A stretch of 64,000 bases of DNA from Kondoa malvinella (Eukaryota; Basidiomycota; Agaricostilbomycetes; Agaricostilbales; Kondoaceae). Position 1 is the stretch's first letter. Each line of letters opens with the position of its first letter. The notes under the pieces are model-generated. The model was given only the letters and a program-made list of their open reading frames with translations, did no database searches and was not told where the DNA came from. The stretch covers positions 372,001-436,000 of the forward strand of contig BCIM01000004.1 of the NCBI GenBank assembly GCA_039545315.1, read 5' to 3'. A program made the translations under genes and the position numbers. Positions 51,378 through 62,557 of the stretch are shown here, one piece after another.

Positions 51378-53906
51378 ATGGACCACTACCAAGGCTATCC
51401 CAATAACCCACAAGAGCAATATGCTTATCCAAATAATGCGTTCGCCTATCAAATGCCGCCTGGGTTTCAGCCAGATCAGTCGATGCAACAACCTCAAGCG
51501 TCGACTTCACAGCATCCTCAACAATACATGCAACAGCAGCAACAGCAGCAACAGCAGCAACAGCAGCAAGTCAAACAGTGAGTCTTTTCATCTCTGCTTC
51601 GCGCTACACGTCTTTTTCGCTCGCGTTTTTCAAAACACTCTGTCTCCACGAACGCGCTATAATGAAAAAAGTTCGGATGATTGATGTCCTTGCGTCTCTC
51701 TCTGTGTACAGGGGACCTCGTTACCCCAATCCAAATGTACAAGGCAATGTGCGTCCAATCTTGCCTTATTCGCGACTGAGACATTTCCTGACCTTTTTCA
51801 AATCCTAGCCTCATGTTTATATGGCCGTCTACTCTTCTGTGCCCGTTTATGAAATGATGGTGAGAGGTATTGGCGTTATGAGACGTCGATCGGATAGTTA
51901 TATGAATGCGACTCAACTGTTGAAAGTCGCCGGCGTAGACAAGGGGAGAAGGACTAAAGTGCTCGAGAGGGACATTATACAGACTGGTGTACATGAAAAG
52001 GTTCAAGGTGGTTATGGTCGCTATCAGGGAACTTGGTACGTTGCTGTTTTGGCCTATCTCTACTTTCTGACTTATATTGGCACAGGATACCTTTCCAACG
52101 AGCTACAGCACTAGCAGATCAATATGGTATATCTCATCTGCTTCGGCCTCTGCTTGACTACTGTCCTCCACCTTCATCAATGCCTGGAGACTCGTCTTCT
52201 GCTCTAGCGCCTTCGCCAGTGGTGTTTGGTGAGACAAGCGCAGTTCCAGCTGGCCAACGAACAACAGGCGATAAACGAAAAGCGGATTCGAGCATGGCCC
52301 CAGATGGCACGATGCGCAAACGAGACGGCGATGATGATTTGCTTGTTCCCGATGGCAAAAGAGCTAGACTTGGTCTATCGAATGGCGAAGCACCAGAACC
52401 TAAGCACCAACTCCGCCCAGCTACAAAAGCGTCTAAACCCGTTGGTTCGATTAACGAAGATCCTTCGCTCAACGAAAGACATCGACAAATCCTCATGTCC
52501 ATATTTGCCGAGACGCAACAACTTCCCGCTGATCTGTCGACTATTGTTCCGGCTGATCTTGATCCCGATACGCCCATCGATGATCACTTGCACGCCGCTT
52601 TACATTGGGCTTCTGCTTTATCTCGTTTGCAGCTCATCAAATCCCTCGTCGCTCTAGGAGCAGACGTTCATCGTGGAAACCATGCTGGCGAAACACCACT
52701 TATCCGAGCCGTCCTAGCGACAAATAATTCAGACAGCAACACTTTTCATGCGCTCTTGGAAGAATTGGCTCCTTCTCTACGAACAATCGATGAATCCGCT
52801 CGATCAGTCTTGCATCATATTGCGCTCATTGCAGGAGTCAAAGGTCGAGCAGCCAGCGCAAGGTATTACATGGAAACGATTTTCGAATATATTGCTAGAA
52901 AAGAAGAGGGTGAATTTCAACTTTTGGTAGATGCGCAGGATGTGAATGGGGATACTGCTTTGAACATTGCTGCTAGGGTTGGGTCGATCCCTTTGGTGCG
53001 GATGTTGGTAGGTGTAGGAGCGGATAAGACAAAGATGAATAAATTGGGTTTAAGAGCTGGGGATTTCGGTTTGGATGCTGAGGTGAGTCCCTAAGTTCAG
53101 CTCTTGTGCTTGAAGCTGATGGGTATGCTAGAACCTATCTATGAGCGCTACTGATCATGCTATGAATGGTCTTCGCTCGTCTGGATCAGGCTCGACCAAG
53201 CCCAACTCGCAAGAACTCATTGCCAACTTGACCAGCACAATCACAAACCTCGGAACCGACTTTACCGCGGAACTCAAAGGCAAAGCAGACGCCCTCGAGC
53301 GAACGCAAGAAAATCTTCGAACCGCTACTCGAGAATTGGCAGAGCAAAGAAAAGCAATCGCGCATTGGCGTCAGCAGAATTCCAAGGCGGACGAACAAAA
53401 GCGACGAATCAAAAGCTTGCAGCGCGCTATTGCTTCTGAGCCATCTTTCGACTGGACTGGCAGATTGGAACTTGAAGGCCGACCTTGCGGGAACCCAACT
53501 TTTGCTTATAATGGTCCTGAATCAATCTTGCAAGCTTCAGACCCTTCACCGTCCGGTTCATCAGAGATCCAGATTCCAGCTGGGAATTCAGCCGAAGACT
53601 TGATTCGCTTGAGAAGACTTTGGACTTGGCATGCAAGAGCGGTGGATCTGCTTCGTCAGCGGATGCATAAAGTCAAAGGATCATCAAGTGAACTAGAGAC
53701 GCGGTACAGAAGGATTGTCGCTCAGTGCTGCGGTGTGCCTGTGGATCGAGTGGATGGCATGGTGGAACAGCTTTTGATTGCTGTCGAGAGCGATGGGGAG
53801 AATGTGGTCAGTCCGCTGCTCTTTGAATGAGAGTAGGGTTGTTACTAATTCCAAATGCCAGGATTTGGGAAGGATCAATTCGTTCATGAACAAAGTCAAG
53901 GAGTAA
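51378..53906 (+). CDS. MBP1: MBP1/SWI4-type APSES cell-cycle transcription factor
   Basis: DNA-binding subunit of an MBF-like G1/S complex. Start at 51378 ([20 protein letters not shown]). A polyglutamine run of 13 precedes the APSES/KilA-N domain: [70 protein letters not shown] Lys/Arg-rich linker ([17 protein letters not shown]) follows, then the Swi6/Mbp1 ankyrin region ([60 protein letters not shown]) and a C-terminal coiled coil ([20 protein letters not shown]). The last exon gives [14 protein letters not shown], stop TAA at 53904-53906. About 770 residues, full architecture, five introns. Confidence 0.93.
51531..51569 (+). repeat. CAA/CAG microsatellite encoding 13 glutamines
   Basis: Thirteen Gln codons in a regular nine-base pattern (CAA CAG CAG) repeated four times plus CAA, in the N-terminal region of the MBP1-like gene, directly before its second intron. 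The regular interspersion suggests growth by slippage of a 9-nt unit. Confidence 0.9.
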
Positions 53907-54654
53907 GATGGTTTCGGTGCTGTTGTAATTCAAAGGGAACATGTTATTGTGGGCTATGCTTGTATATTGCTTCGCATGCTTTAAAGTACACTTGCTTATG
54001 TCACCTTCGTGAGTCTTGGTTCGAAACGGTTCGCCCTGCACCTCACTTCAATTATTAATAGCGCGAACTGCCAGCGCATAAGTAGCCAGCGCACCATCCC
54101 GCCCTCTGGCAGCGCCTGCCTTTTTACCTTTCGCTTTGCAGCCTCCAAACTTGTCGGTGACCAGTCGCTGAAAGATCGGAAGGCACAGCTGTACTCTGCT
54201 GCGAATGTACTCTGCTACATATTGTTGGTATCCCGCCAATATCGAGGCTCAGCGCACAACTCAGTTCGCGCCAATGAAAGCATCTGGCGAAAAGCAGTCT
54301 GTGCCTTTCCTTCTGCGGCAGTCCTACCATCGTCTCGTATCGTTCTCCACTCGTACTACTGCGGAACTTCGTGGGCGTCGAATGACTTTGTCACGCCGAA
54401 TGACAAGCCTTTCTCTTTGAATGACAAGCCTTTCTCCGCAGATCGCAAGCTGTCGTTGCCCCGATATACGCTCGAGGCCCATATCAAATCTCACCTCCTA
54501 TTGATAAGCTTTCTGTCTAGCGGGCCGAGAGGCTATCAAGCGAGGCTTCTGGTCATTCATCATTTGCGGAGAGTTCGTCACCTGATAGACTGCACCAGAA
54601 AGCTGGCTCTTTGTTTCTTCTCTCCTCTTGCTCTCTCCTTGTCTACTGCATACG
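53907..54654. other. intergenic region upstream of first Zn2Cys6 factor
   Basis: About 750 bp. A 233-codon open frame spans 54009-54710 but has no domain, runs out of frame with the zinc-cluster exon and looks like chance. It includes a 21-bp tandem duplication at 54398-54437. The CT-rich part at 54610-54640 is probably the leader of the factor gene. Confidence 0.4.
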
Positions 54655-55658
54655 ATGTCGACCAGAGAATCAGACAGATCCAGTCAGCTTTTTCTTTCCT
54701 GATCGATTAGCAGGCCATGACACAGAGGAGCGAACAGGACCTATAGCTTTCGTGAGTCAATGACACGTCGGGGTCGGAGAAAAATCTCATTGATTCATTA
54801 TCTAGGCATGCCACAACTGCAAGCGCCAGAAGAAGAGATGTGATGTTGCGCGACCTTGTACGTCAGGTCTCTGCATGATGCAGCACCGCCTCTAATCCGT
54901 TCTTGCAGGCCCTAGATGTGCTGCAAAGGGTATCGACTGCGTCCCATATCGCCGACCCGTACATGTCACTGCAACTGAACAGGAATCTGTACCGACTGCG
55001 TCTTTGCTGCAGCCAGCACCTACCAGTCCAATCCCTATTCCCCGTCGAACCCTTTCGCCACATGAGGCTTCTGCTACACCTCCTCTCGATTACGATTACC
55101 CTGATACACCTCGAAGCTATCCATCATCACCGCTGCAGTTTTGGCATTACACAAACGACCCCCTGCCCGTCGGACCTTTCAGTCCACCAGCTACGCCTCA
55201 GGTGCCAGTCTCCGCGCCAATGTATTCTCAGCCAGACGCTTTTGTCGGCTACACTTTGCCATCTTTCCATTATCCGCCCAATCAGTACGGATCTCTGCCC
55301 AACTACGGACACACGATCAATTATCAGTATTCGCCGCCTTTTATCGCTGCTTCACCGCCTGAGATACAATACAATTGGACTATGCCAAATCAGTTCGATC
55401 AGAAGCCAGAAGCGCCTCGAACCATGCCTTCACTCTTTCCTTCTGATCAGCAATCAGCAGCCTTACCTGGTCCTTCGAACCAAGCGTATAATTACGGGTC
55501 AAACAGACATGATGGTCAATCGGAGTGAGTCAATGCCAGCGCCTTTATGGCAGTGCTGACTGGCGTTCATGCTGTTGAGCAGATCCTTATCAGCTCCATC
55601 CAGCGCTTACCAAGGTCCGACCGATTGGCTTACGCCGCCATGCAACCCTTCCATGTGA
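54655..55658 (+). CDS. Zn(2)-Cys(6) transcription factor
   Basis: The zinc cluster is complete after splicing: GPIAFACHNCKRQKKRCD, then VARPCPRCAAKGIDC, i.e. C-x2-C-x6-C-x5-C-x2-C-x6-C, with the intron inside the fourth Cys codon. The proposed start at 54655 (MSTRESDRS) needs a 31-nt intron (54683-54713 or so), short but similar to others in the window. The rest is Pro/Ser/Tyr-rich (FWHYTNDPLPVGPFSPPATP, FVGYTLPSFHYPPNQYGSLP) with no fungal_trans domain. A last intron with GTGAGT donor at about 55526 leads to SLSAPSSAYQGPTDWLTPP and TGA at 55656-55658. About 260 residues. A regulator of unknown target; a second such gene starts 390 bp downstream. Confidence 0.78.
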
Positions 55659-56050
55659 ATGAACATGCCAGCCTGTCTTTCGCCATGCATCGTCATTTTT
55701 GTCGATATCACCCGCCAAGCACTGTGCCTTTGTTGTTTTTGTATCCAGTACACGGGCTATTCTTGTAAAGTATTGTACATCGTTCCCCCTCTTGCGTGTC
55801 CCTTCTTAGCCATTTTCTCTCGGCGCTGTGTCATCTTCTGTTCTCCGCACTCGTCATGAGCGCATTGCTGTGTTGTCATGCAATCGACGGATGTCAAGCC
55901 CGACGCCAAAAGCTTACGAGCTTTGACCCTCTGGAAGATGCCTCATGTTAGAAGACTCGATTAAGTTGGACTGCTGCCTCCGACAGCATTTCAAAGATTC
56001 TCCTCAACCGTTGTCTTCCCTTGATCCATCTCCTGGTAGCCTCAGCAGAA
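55659..56050. other. intergenic region
   Basis: About 390 bp between the two zinc-cluster genes on the same strand; T/C-rich 3' region of the first and promoter of the second. Nothing else recognised. Confidence 0.4.
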
Positions 56051-57427
56051 TGTCGGAGGTCAAAAGGTTTCGATGTGAGCATTGGTTTTGTTCCCGTGCA
56101 AGTCGTGCTCAATGAATGAATGCACGCGGCCACAGCAAACGGCGCTTTCGGTAAGCGTGATTGAGCAAAGCCTACAATTGCGCTTATCTCCGTTCAGCTT
56201 GTGACTATTGCGCAACAGCGAAGAAATCTTGTAATATTGGCAAGCCCTGTAAGCCCTATCACTTATAAATCGTCCAAAAAAACTGATGCTGTTCCAGGCG
56301 CCAGGTGCAAGGAGAGAGGCATCGAATGCGTGTCAACTTCTCGTGCAGTCAGTTTGGTCCCTCTGCTTTGCCGCTACCTGACTGTCTAGACAGGCCACGA
56401 AGCGCAAAGCTTCAGCAGACACAGACTCCAAGCGCGAAATAGCTACATTGCCGAATCTCACTGGATTCGTTCCGGACAAATTCATGCGATCCAGTAAAAA
56501 GCCTGCATTAGAGCAAACCGCCAAGTCAACAGAAGTTATCAAAGCGGAGGCAGTCGTTGAAGCACCAGCTCGAACGAAAGCGCCAGAACCTGTCCACATC
56601 AACTCTGCTGAAGAATCACTACAGTCACCGAACCCTTCTTCTGCATCTTTTCCAGATCTGGGCCGACCGAAGACGCCAGAGCCAGTCGAGATTGAGTGTG
56701 ATGCAGAGCCGCCGAAAGCAGTCGGTGCCGCTTCTTTTCATTCTTCTGCGCCTTCTACAGATGTTTCCCAAAAGATACCGTCTTCGGAGCAAATGAAGAC
56801 AAACCAGCCCGTTAAAATCGCCTATATGGCAGTGTCGACCAAGCCATCCTGTCCTGCTCCTCTTCCACCTTTGATATCCTCTGCGGCTGCAGCTCAACAG
56901 ACTCCATCGCCTACCAAGCGCAAGGCTATCACAGAAGTAATCAAGACATCTGCTCGCAAAAGAAAAGCAAGTGTTGCTAAGCCTACATCGACGCCTGCTC
57001 CCTCTCTACTTGTTGTCGAATTCATTACTCCAGGGCAGCCTCTCTTCGACACTGCTGCAACAAGCTATCTCTCCGGCTCAAGATCAGCCCTCTCTACGCC
57101 ATCAGCACCTAGGTTCGACCCCGACCTGTCTCCTCGCTCTTCGGTATCTTCAGACAGCTACCCTACTTCTTCGCCGCCTCCAACTCGGATTCGTCTTCCT
57201 CCAATGGGCTATCCAACTTATCAAATCAGCTTCAAGCCATGCACTACCTGGACAAAGGAGTTCAACAAGATGAATCTGGACGGAGGGAGTGAAAAGTACG
57301 CGCACAGCTGGTCTTGCGTTAGATCTACTGCATTGGACCGACCAATCTTTGAGCGAATCATCGGTGCGTTTGCTGCTTCATCTGCTTTAGCCATATTGCT
57401 AACTATGTACATGTACTCACAGGCTAG
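56051..57427 (+). CDS. Zn(2)-Cys(6) transcription factor
   Basis: Start at 56051 (MSEVKRFR). The zinc cluster is spread over three exons: CDYCATAKKSCNIGKP, then CARCKERGIECVS, again C-x2-C-x6-C-x5-C-x2-C-x6-C; its second intron also falls in the fourth Cys codon, exactly as in the neighbour. A long Ser/Thr/Pro-rich region follows (KRKASADTDSKREIATLPNL, PSPTKRKAITEVIKTSARKR). The C-terminal part becomes ordered: MGYPTYQISFKPCTTWTKEF, KYAHSWSCVRSTALDRPIFE, RIIG. After the 59-nt intron at 57364-57422 the frame meets TAG (57425-57427) at once, yet stays open and protein-like to 57667 (CFSFGYSALSGKAKQCYQLN). Either the protein ends here or the stop is a mutation, an error or a mis-set junction. 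Confidence 0.72.
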
Positions 57428-58510
57428 CTCGACTGCTTCAGCTTTGGCTATTCCGCACTCTCAGGCAAAGCAAAGCAGTGCTATCAACTCAACCTGTCTT
57501 TCCGTTGCGACCAAGTCGTTCTGTCTATACTCACATTCCCACGTCCTGGCGACATCACCACATCAGAACGACGTTACAACGACCTTCAATCACCTATTAC
57601 GTTGAGCAGCATTTGCCAACATCCCTTCTTGGTCAAACTCGCATTATTCGTCACCCTTTCGCTGTAAGATATTTGGCTCGCAAGTTCCTTCAATTCAGCT
57701 GCACAATGTAAAACACTTGGACACATTACGTTGACCCGGTCAGAGCCTGTCGGAGCTTCCCTCCTACATCCCCTTCCTTTCGTTTCGATTCGCTTCAGTC
57801 AGCCAGCCGCACTCTTTGTTGGGCTGTACCTCCAGCACGAGGCTCAAAGTCTCTCCTTGCTGAGCTTGTATCAAGCTTGTGAGATACGAAGCCGATCCTT
57901 CGTGTGTTTTGCGTCCTGCCTATCGATCGAGTTTCGTGGTGCTCTGCGACGAGCTGTTCGAATGCTAGGCTTTGCTCATCTCTGTATCTGTCGCCTTCTG
58001 AGGTATGCCAGGCGATTCTTACTGCATCTGCTCTGCGCCTGGCCTGGTCGCGTCTCCCCTCGCACTCGGCCTGGCAAATCTTCCCTCTCATTCCAACATC
58101 TAGGTACAGAGGCACATATCGCGGTAAGAGGATTACAGTGCTGGTACGTAAGACGGGCTTATCAGCTGGCATGGTTCATGAGAATGCTTCTTCGGATCAT
58201 TCTGAGCAGACGTACGTGATAAGTTCTTGTCAAACGGTCAAACCTTGAGAAGCGGCCAAGGCACTTGTACCTCGACTGTGTTGCATATTGTACCTAGCCC
58301 TCGAAGTGGGCGTTAGAAACTTGTGGCGGGATTACACGCGGTCATCTTCAAGCTTCGTTTCCTCGTTGCCAACTTACGTCAAGAGAAGTCTGGCCCTACC
58401 CTTCACACACGACAGGGCCGGCGTGAAAACCCAAAGCAAGGCTCGCTACGTGAAGAAACTGCTGCGTTGCCTTGTTTGGTGAAATCGTTCGATATTTGCC
58501 CTTGAGCGAC
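57428..58510. other. possible coding remnant, then intergenic region
   Basis: The first 240 bases continue the frame of the preceding factor gene to a TAA at 57665-57667. The remaining 840 bases carry overlapping open frames on both strands (longest 57731-58219) without any domain or codon pattern I trust; they include the promoter and leader of the next gene. Confidence 0.35.
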
Positions 58511-60448
58511 ATGGCGTCGCAGACTATGACAGTACAAAGTCGCAAAGGCTCTCATGGCAGCAGCTCAGGTCAAGCCAATCTAAAGAGAAATCATTCGACG
58601 TCCCGTTTGGTGCAGCCTGAACATGTGGCCTCTACCGCTGGCAAGAAGAAGTCTCGTTCCTCTGCGAATCTGGTCAGTATGTCTACGCATGGCGGCGGGC
58701 CGTCACAGAAGGATGTAGTTGGATCACAAGCTCGACCACGAAAGTCAGCTGAGTCCGCCCACAAGAAGCGCGGGTCATCCACTGCATCGCTCAAGCATCT
58801 AGCCCAAGAAGCAAGTGGATATGGCTTCACTGTAGCGCCTACCAGTCGAGGCAAGACGAGAAATAAAGAGAAAGTTGCCGCCTCGGACGATGCGCAATCT
58901 TTCTCGCCCGAGGAGGCAGACGGTTGGATCTCAGCGCAAACATCTGACAGCGAGTCTGTTGCACATACACTCGATGCTACGACACCGCCAACGTCAGCCA
59001 GCACCCTTGCTAGCCCTCACGGGCATCCGAAGGAACAGACTGCTCAGGCAGTGCAAGAAGCTTTACCGCTACAGCCTGAACCTGAAATCGTCACTTCCCC
59101 TTCTCAACTTGCTACTACTCCTAAAGCTACTCCTCCACGCAAGACTGTACCCGCAATTCAAACTCATTCACCAGCCGTACCTGAGCCTCAACGACCGTCG
59201 CAGACCAAACGCAAATCATCCACTACTTCAACTATAGCACCTTCCATCCGATCCTTCTCTTCCTTTCGTACTGGTCCTCCGACTCCACGCAGTATGCGCC
59301 AGTCAGCATCAGCCCTTGTGCCTGTTTTAGACACGAATGTCACCGTCAAAGGGACAATGGCCGAAGAAGCTCTCGTAGATTTCCCGCAGTCTACTAGTCC
59401 AGAAGGAGTACAGCATAGCAGACCGAGTGGACAGCATGTGAGGACCATCAGTTCCGCTTCGACAAGGACGGATAGTGGATCAGATTTGGCTAGGCGGCTG
59501 AGGCAAGCGTCTGGTGTATCGAGCAGTGGAAGCACATCTTCGGGAGAAAGGAAGAGGACACCATCAGCAGGCGCCGAGGGGCTGAAGTCTTCGGCTAGCG
59601 GTTACTTTGGCTCGTTGCGGAATTTGGCCAAATCGTCCGCTTCCTTGGTCAGCATGGGCCGAGAGACCAGCTCGCCGCTTGCTTCGCCTGCCACGGAAGC
59701 TCCACCGAACAGTATGACTGGTGTTGCAATCAGAAAGACTGCATCAAGCGCGCATTACGGCCCTTCGTCTCGATACAAGCCTTCTTCAGCTGGCTCGCAT
59801 CCTGGCTTTACGCCACTGATCTCAAAGTTCATCAGTCCTTCAGATTCGTCGCCAATAGAGTCCTACCTACCTCCACCTCGTCGTCACCCCTCAACAGGAG
59901 GCGATGTTTCTCCGCCTCACCAACCTCGACAGATGGCCTGTTCTCGCAAGCTCTTGATGCAAAAGAACGCACCTCTCGCTACTCAACCATATTCAGGACA
60001 GAAGGCGACTCTTCTTCCAGCCAACATGAACAACTCTTCCCTAAATTTGGCAGCCAAGTTCGCGCCTCTGTCATCGCCGCAAGAGTCCAGCTCAGAATTT
60101 CACCTCAACGAGCCAGAGGAGAAGCTTCAACAGCAACAGCATAAACGTGCTTGGGGTGTAGCGGTCATGCGGGAAGCTGAGCGAGTCGAGAAGGAGCACG
60201 AAGCGATTAAGCGATGGCGAGATCCTGTTGCAGAGAGTTTCCAGAGGTGCGCTAGAATGAGATGTTTCTTTGCGCACAGCTGACCTGTCTTACCAGAGTG
60301 ATGAAGAAGCGGGCGATGGAGAAAGAAGCTGCTGCTGCACTTAAGAGGAGCCAGAGGTGTGTTTCTCTGTTAGCCGATCATGAGATAGACTGACATTGAA
60401 TTCAGCACCAGCAGACCTTCCTCGACCAGAGCTCCAACCAATCGATAA
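58511..60448 (+). CDS. Ser-rich disordered protein, unrecognised
   Basis: Start at 58511 (MASQTMTVQSRKGSHGSSSG), used because it follows the CT/TG leader and opens the long frame; an upstream in-frame ATG at 58472 is possible. About 600 residues rich in Ser, Pro, Thr, Lys with many basophilic-kinase-like sites (RKSAES, KRKSSTT, RTISSAS). A folded-looking helix lies near the C-terminus: RAWGVAVMREAERVEKEHEA, IKRWRDPVAESFQRVMKKRA, MEKEAAAALKRSQS, formed across two introns, with the stop TAA at 60446-60448 after TRAPTNR. I do not know the family; a signalling scaffold or regulator is possible but only a guess. Confidence 0.7.
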
Positions 60449-61158
60449 TTATATTCCTTACACATCGTCTGCTGTACATCTATATCGCTTCAATCAGATA
60501 CTCCAGCATATAATATTACCATTCCACACCATGCCAATACTTCTACCAGCGGACGGCACAACAAGCTGGTCTTTACAAATTTTCACCATCTATACTCACC
60601 CGTCGCAAGCTCAAACATTCGGCCTGCGTTACGTGATGGTTTCCTATGTCGCTCTGTAAATTCACATACAAGATGGGTGCCTTGAGCGTGGTCTCTTCTT
60701 TCATCATTGTTGGCTATTCGGGAATTGATGTTGTGGACTATACGTTTGTGTTGTTGTTTCTTGGGTTTTTTCGTTGTACACTAGACTAATGCAGACGCGT
60801 ATACTTGGTTCTTGCAACAGGATTGCAAATGGATGCTCGATTCAATCGGTCTTCCTGTCGGCTACTGGTCATCGATTCGGAATGGCCACGATTGTTCTTC
60901 TTGCGCTGATGAAGCAGCGCCTTCGAGTCTGTGGTCGCTGCAGGCCAATATCCTGCGCTCTGCCGAGTCCTGTCTACCGAGTCCAAGCATTCACTGCCAG
61001 TCTACTCAGTTCCGGTGTGAATGCTTTGCTTGCTTGGCATTCAAGCCTGCTTTGCCTTTCTGTCTTCTCCAGCTCTGTCTTCTCTGTCCAGTAGGACGGG
61101 ACTACAAGTATTCGCTAATTGCTTCAGGCTTGTACTGTATTATGTTACTGCGCATGTG
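60449..61158. other. intergenic region between convergent genes
   Basis: About 710 bp; T-rich 3' sequence around 60700-60780 and two overlapping Cys/Ser-rich open frames (60774-61094, 60812-61282) that have no introns or motifs and are probably chance. Confidence 0.4.
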
Positions 61159-62557
61159 CTATGAAGCGTTGATTCCATCTACCAAGTCCTTCTTCCAGTC
61201 CAATGACTCTACTTTGCTCCTTGTTTTGAGGATGCGGATAGGGAAGATATTCCATTTAGGGCTTTGCAGGAGATGGGCGTAAACGTGAGGTATCTGAGGT
61301 GCGTGAAGCGCGGGAGATGGTCGAGCAGCGCGATTTTGAAACATGTCGAGAGTGTTCTCCAATGCGCCCAAGCCCTCGGCGCTGGATAGCTGGCCAAAGA
61401 TGGTCAATTCACGAAGCTCTCTACACAAGAGATGAATGACTCACTATGCGTCCTACTTCCTGGGCAGTATGTAAACCGACTGAACATGCTTCGAAGGTTT
61501 TGCTTTTTGAGCGTTGCAAGTAAATGATGATCGCATTTTCCCTGACATTGCTGTTCTTCTTGTTGATGCCGAGCACTAGTGGAACAAGACGACTGAGAAA
61601 GGTGCTGTGCTTCGCAGACCATTCAGGAAAGCCTGCCCAGCATGTATGGCTGTCAGGTGAGACCCGGACTGTTGGTCTGCTGAAGATCTCATTGAGTGTT
61701 GGTCCAGATGATGAACATCGTGCTAAGTGGAGTTCAGCCCAATTCTTGACCGGATATCCTTGCAAATGCATTTGGTGCAGGTCCGATGCCGTAGCTGATG
61801 TTGGGATGAGCTCCCCGCGCTTGCCATCGTCTGGTTCGAGCAGGCACATAACTACCAGACCTGTAGCACTACCAGCTCAGTGACTGGCGTAATCACTCAG
61901 TAACAGGCTTACCATTAGGTGAATGCATCCTCACATCCGCCTCATGTCTGTTCCTTTCCCTCTTTGCCATCTCCCCATTCTTGAATCCCTCCTCTTCAAG
62001 CTCTTCAAAGGTCAACACGATCGCATCTTCAATAGCATAAAAGTCCTTCTTCTCCTTTGCGCCGCTTCTCGTCAAACGAATCTCAAGCACGGCGTTGGCA
62101 GCGTTTTCGGGGTGAGCCAGTATATCGAGAGAAGAGAAAGCCGCCTCTGCTAGAGCTGATCGATTCTTTTTGGTCCAGCTTTGCAGATGTGAAGCTGATT
62201 CTGCTTCAGCTGGCGTCAGACTGGCATTCATCTTCTTCCATTTGGCATGATCTAGCTTGTGTCGTGCCCACTGATTCGTGATGATTGTCAATACTAGGCA
62301 AAAGAAGGATGAAGAGGTACACCAACATCCGCATTCTGGCTAGCTACTGGATGAACAGAGACATCGTTTGGGGCGAAGAAACCGACCATTCTGTAGAACA
62401 GTACTTCGCCATCTTGCACGTAGCACAGCGCTTGGAGCCGCTCTTGGCGCAAGAGGGTCCATCACACCTGAAATCAATCAATCAATCAACAAGGTGCAAC
62501 GAACTGGTTCGCCAGAGGGTCAACACACATGCCTCCGATGACAGGCATGTCGCTCAT
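61159..62557 (-). CDS. MYND zinc-finger protein with 13-nt microexon
   Basis: Spliced from 62557: MSDMPVIGGM then CDGPSCAKSGSKRCATCKMA, KYCSTECQNADWARHKLDH. The MYND pattern is complete only if a 13-nt exon (62327-62339) is included between two introns; it supplies CQNAD. The last ligand is His instead of Cys (HKLDH). The body has ESASHLQSWTKKNRSALAEA, AFSSLDILAHPENAANAVLE, DFYAIEDAIVLTFEELEEEG, then after an intron VVMCLLEPDDGKRGELIPTS and PVKNWAELHLARC, and a last exon LRELTIFGQLSSAEGLGALE ending VDGINAS at 61159. About 390 residues. No SET or other catalytic domain; function unknown. It is not obviously a close paralogue of the MYND gene at 8544. Confidence 0.72.

Noticed and set aside
54008..54025. 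GGTTCGAAAC resembling a tRNA B box
   Set aside because: No A box, no acceptor stem pairing and no T-arm that closes.
54009..54710. 233-codon open frame before the first Zn2Cys6 gene
   Set aside because: No domain, odd composition, and it ends out of frame with the zinc-cluster exon; better explained as promoter and leader.
57731..58219. 162-codon open frame on the + strand with an overlapping minus-strand frame
   Set aside because: Both strands are open by chance; the translations are low-quality and unlike folded proteins.
60774..61282. Two Cys/Ser-rich + strand frames
   Set aside because: No motifs, overlapping in two frames, and they run into the opposite strand of the MYND last exon.
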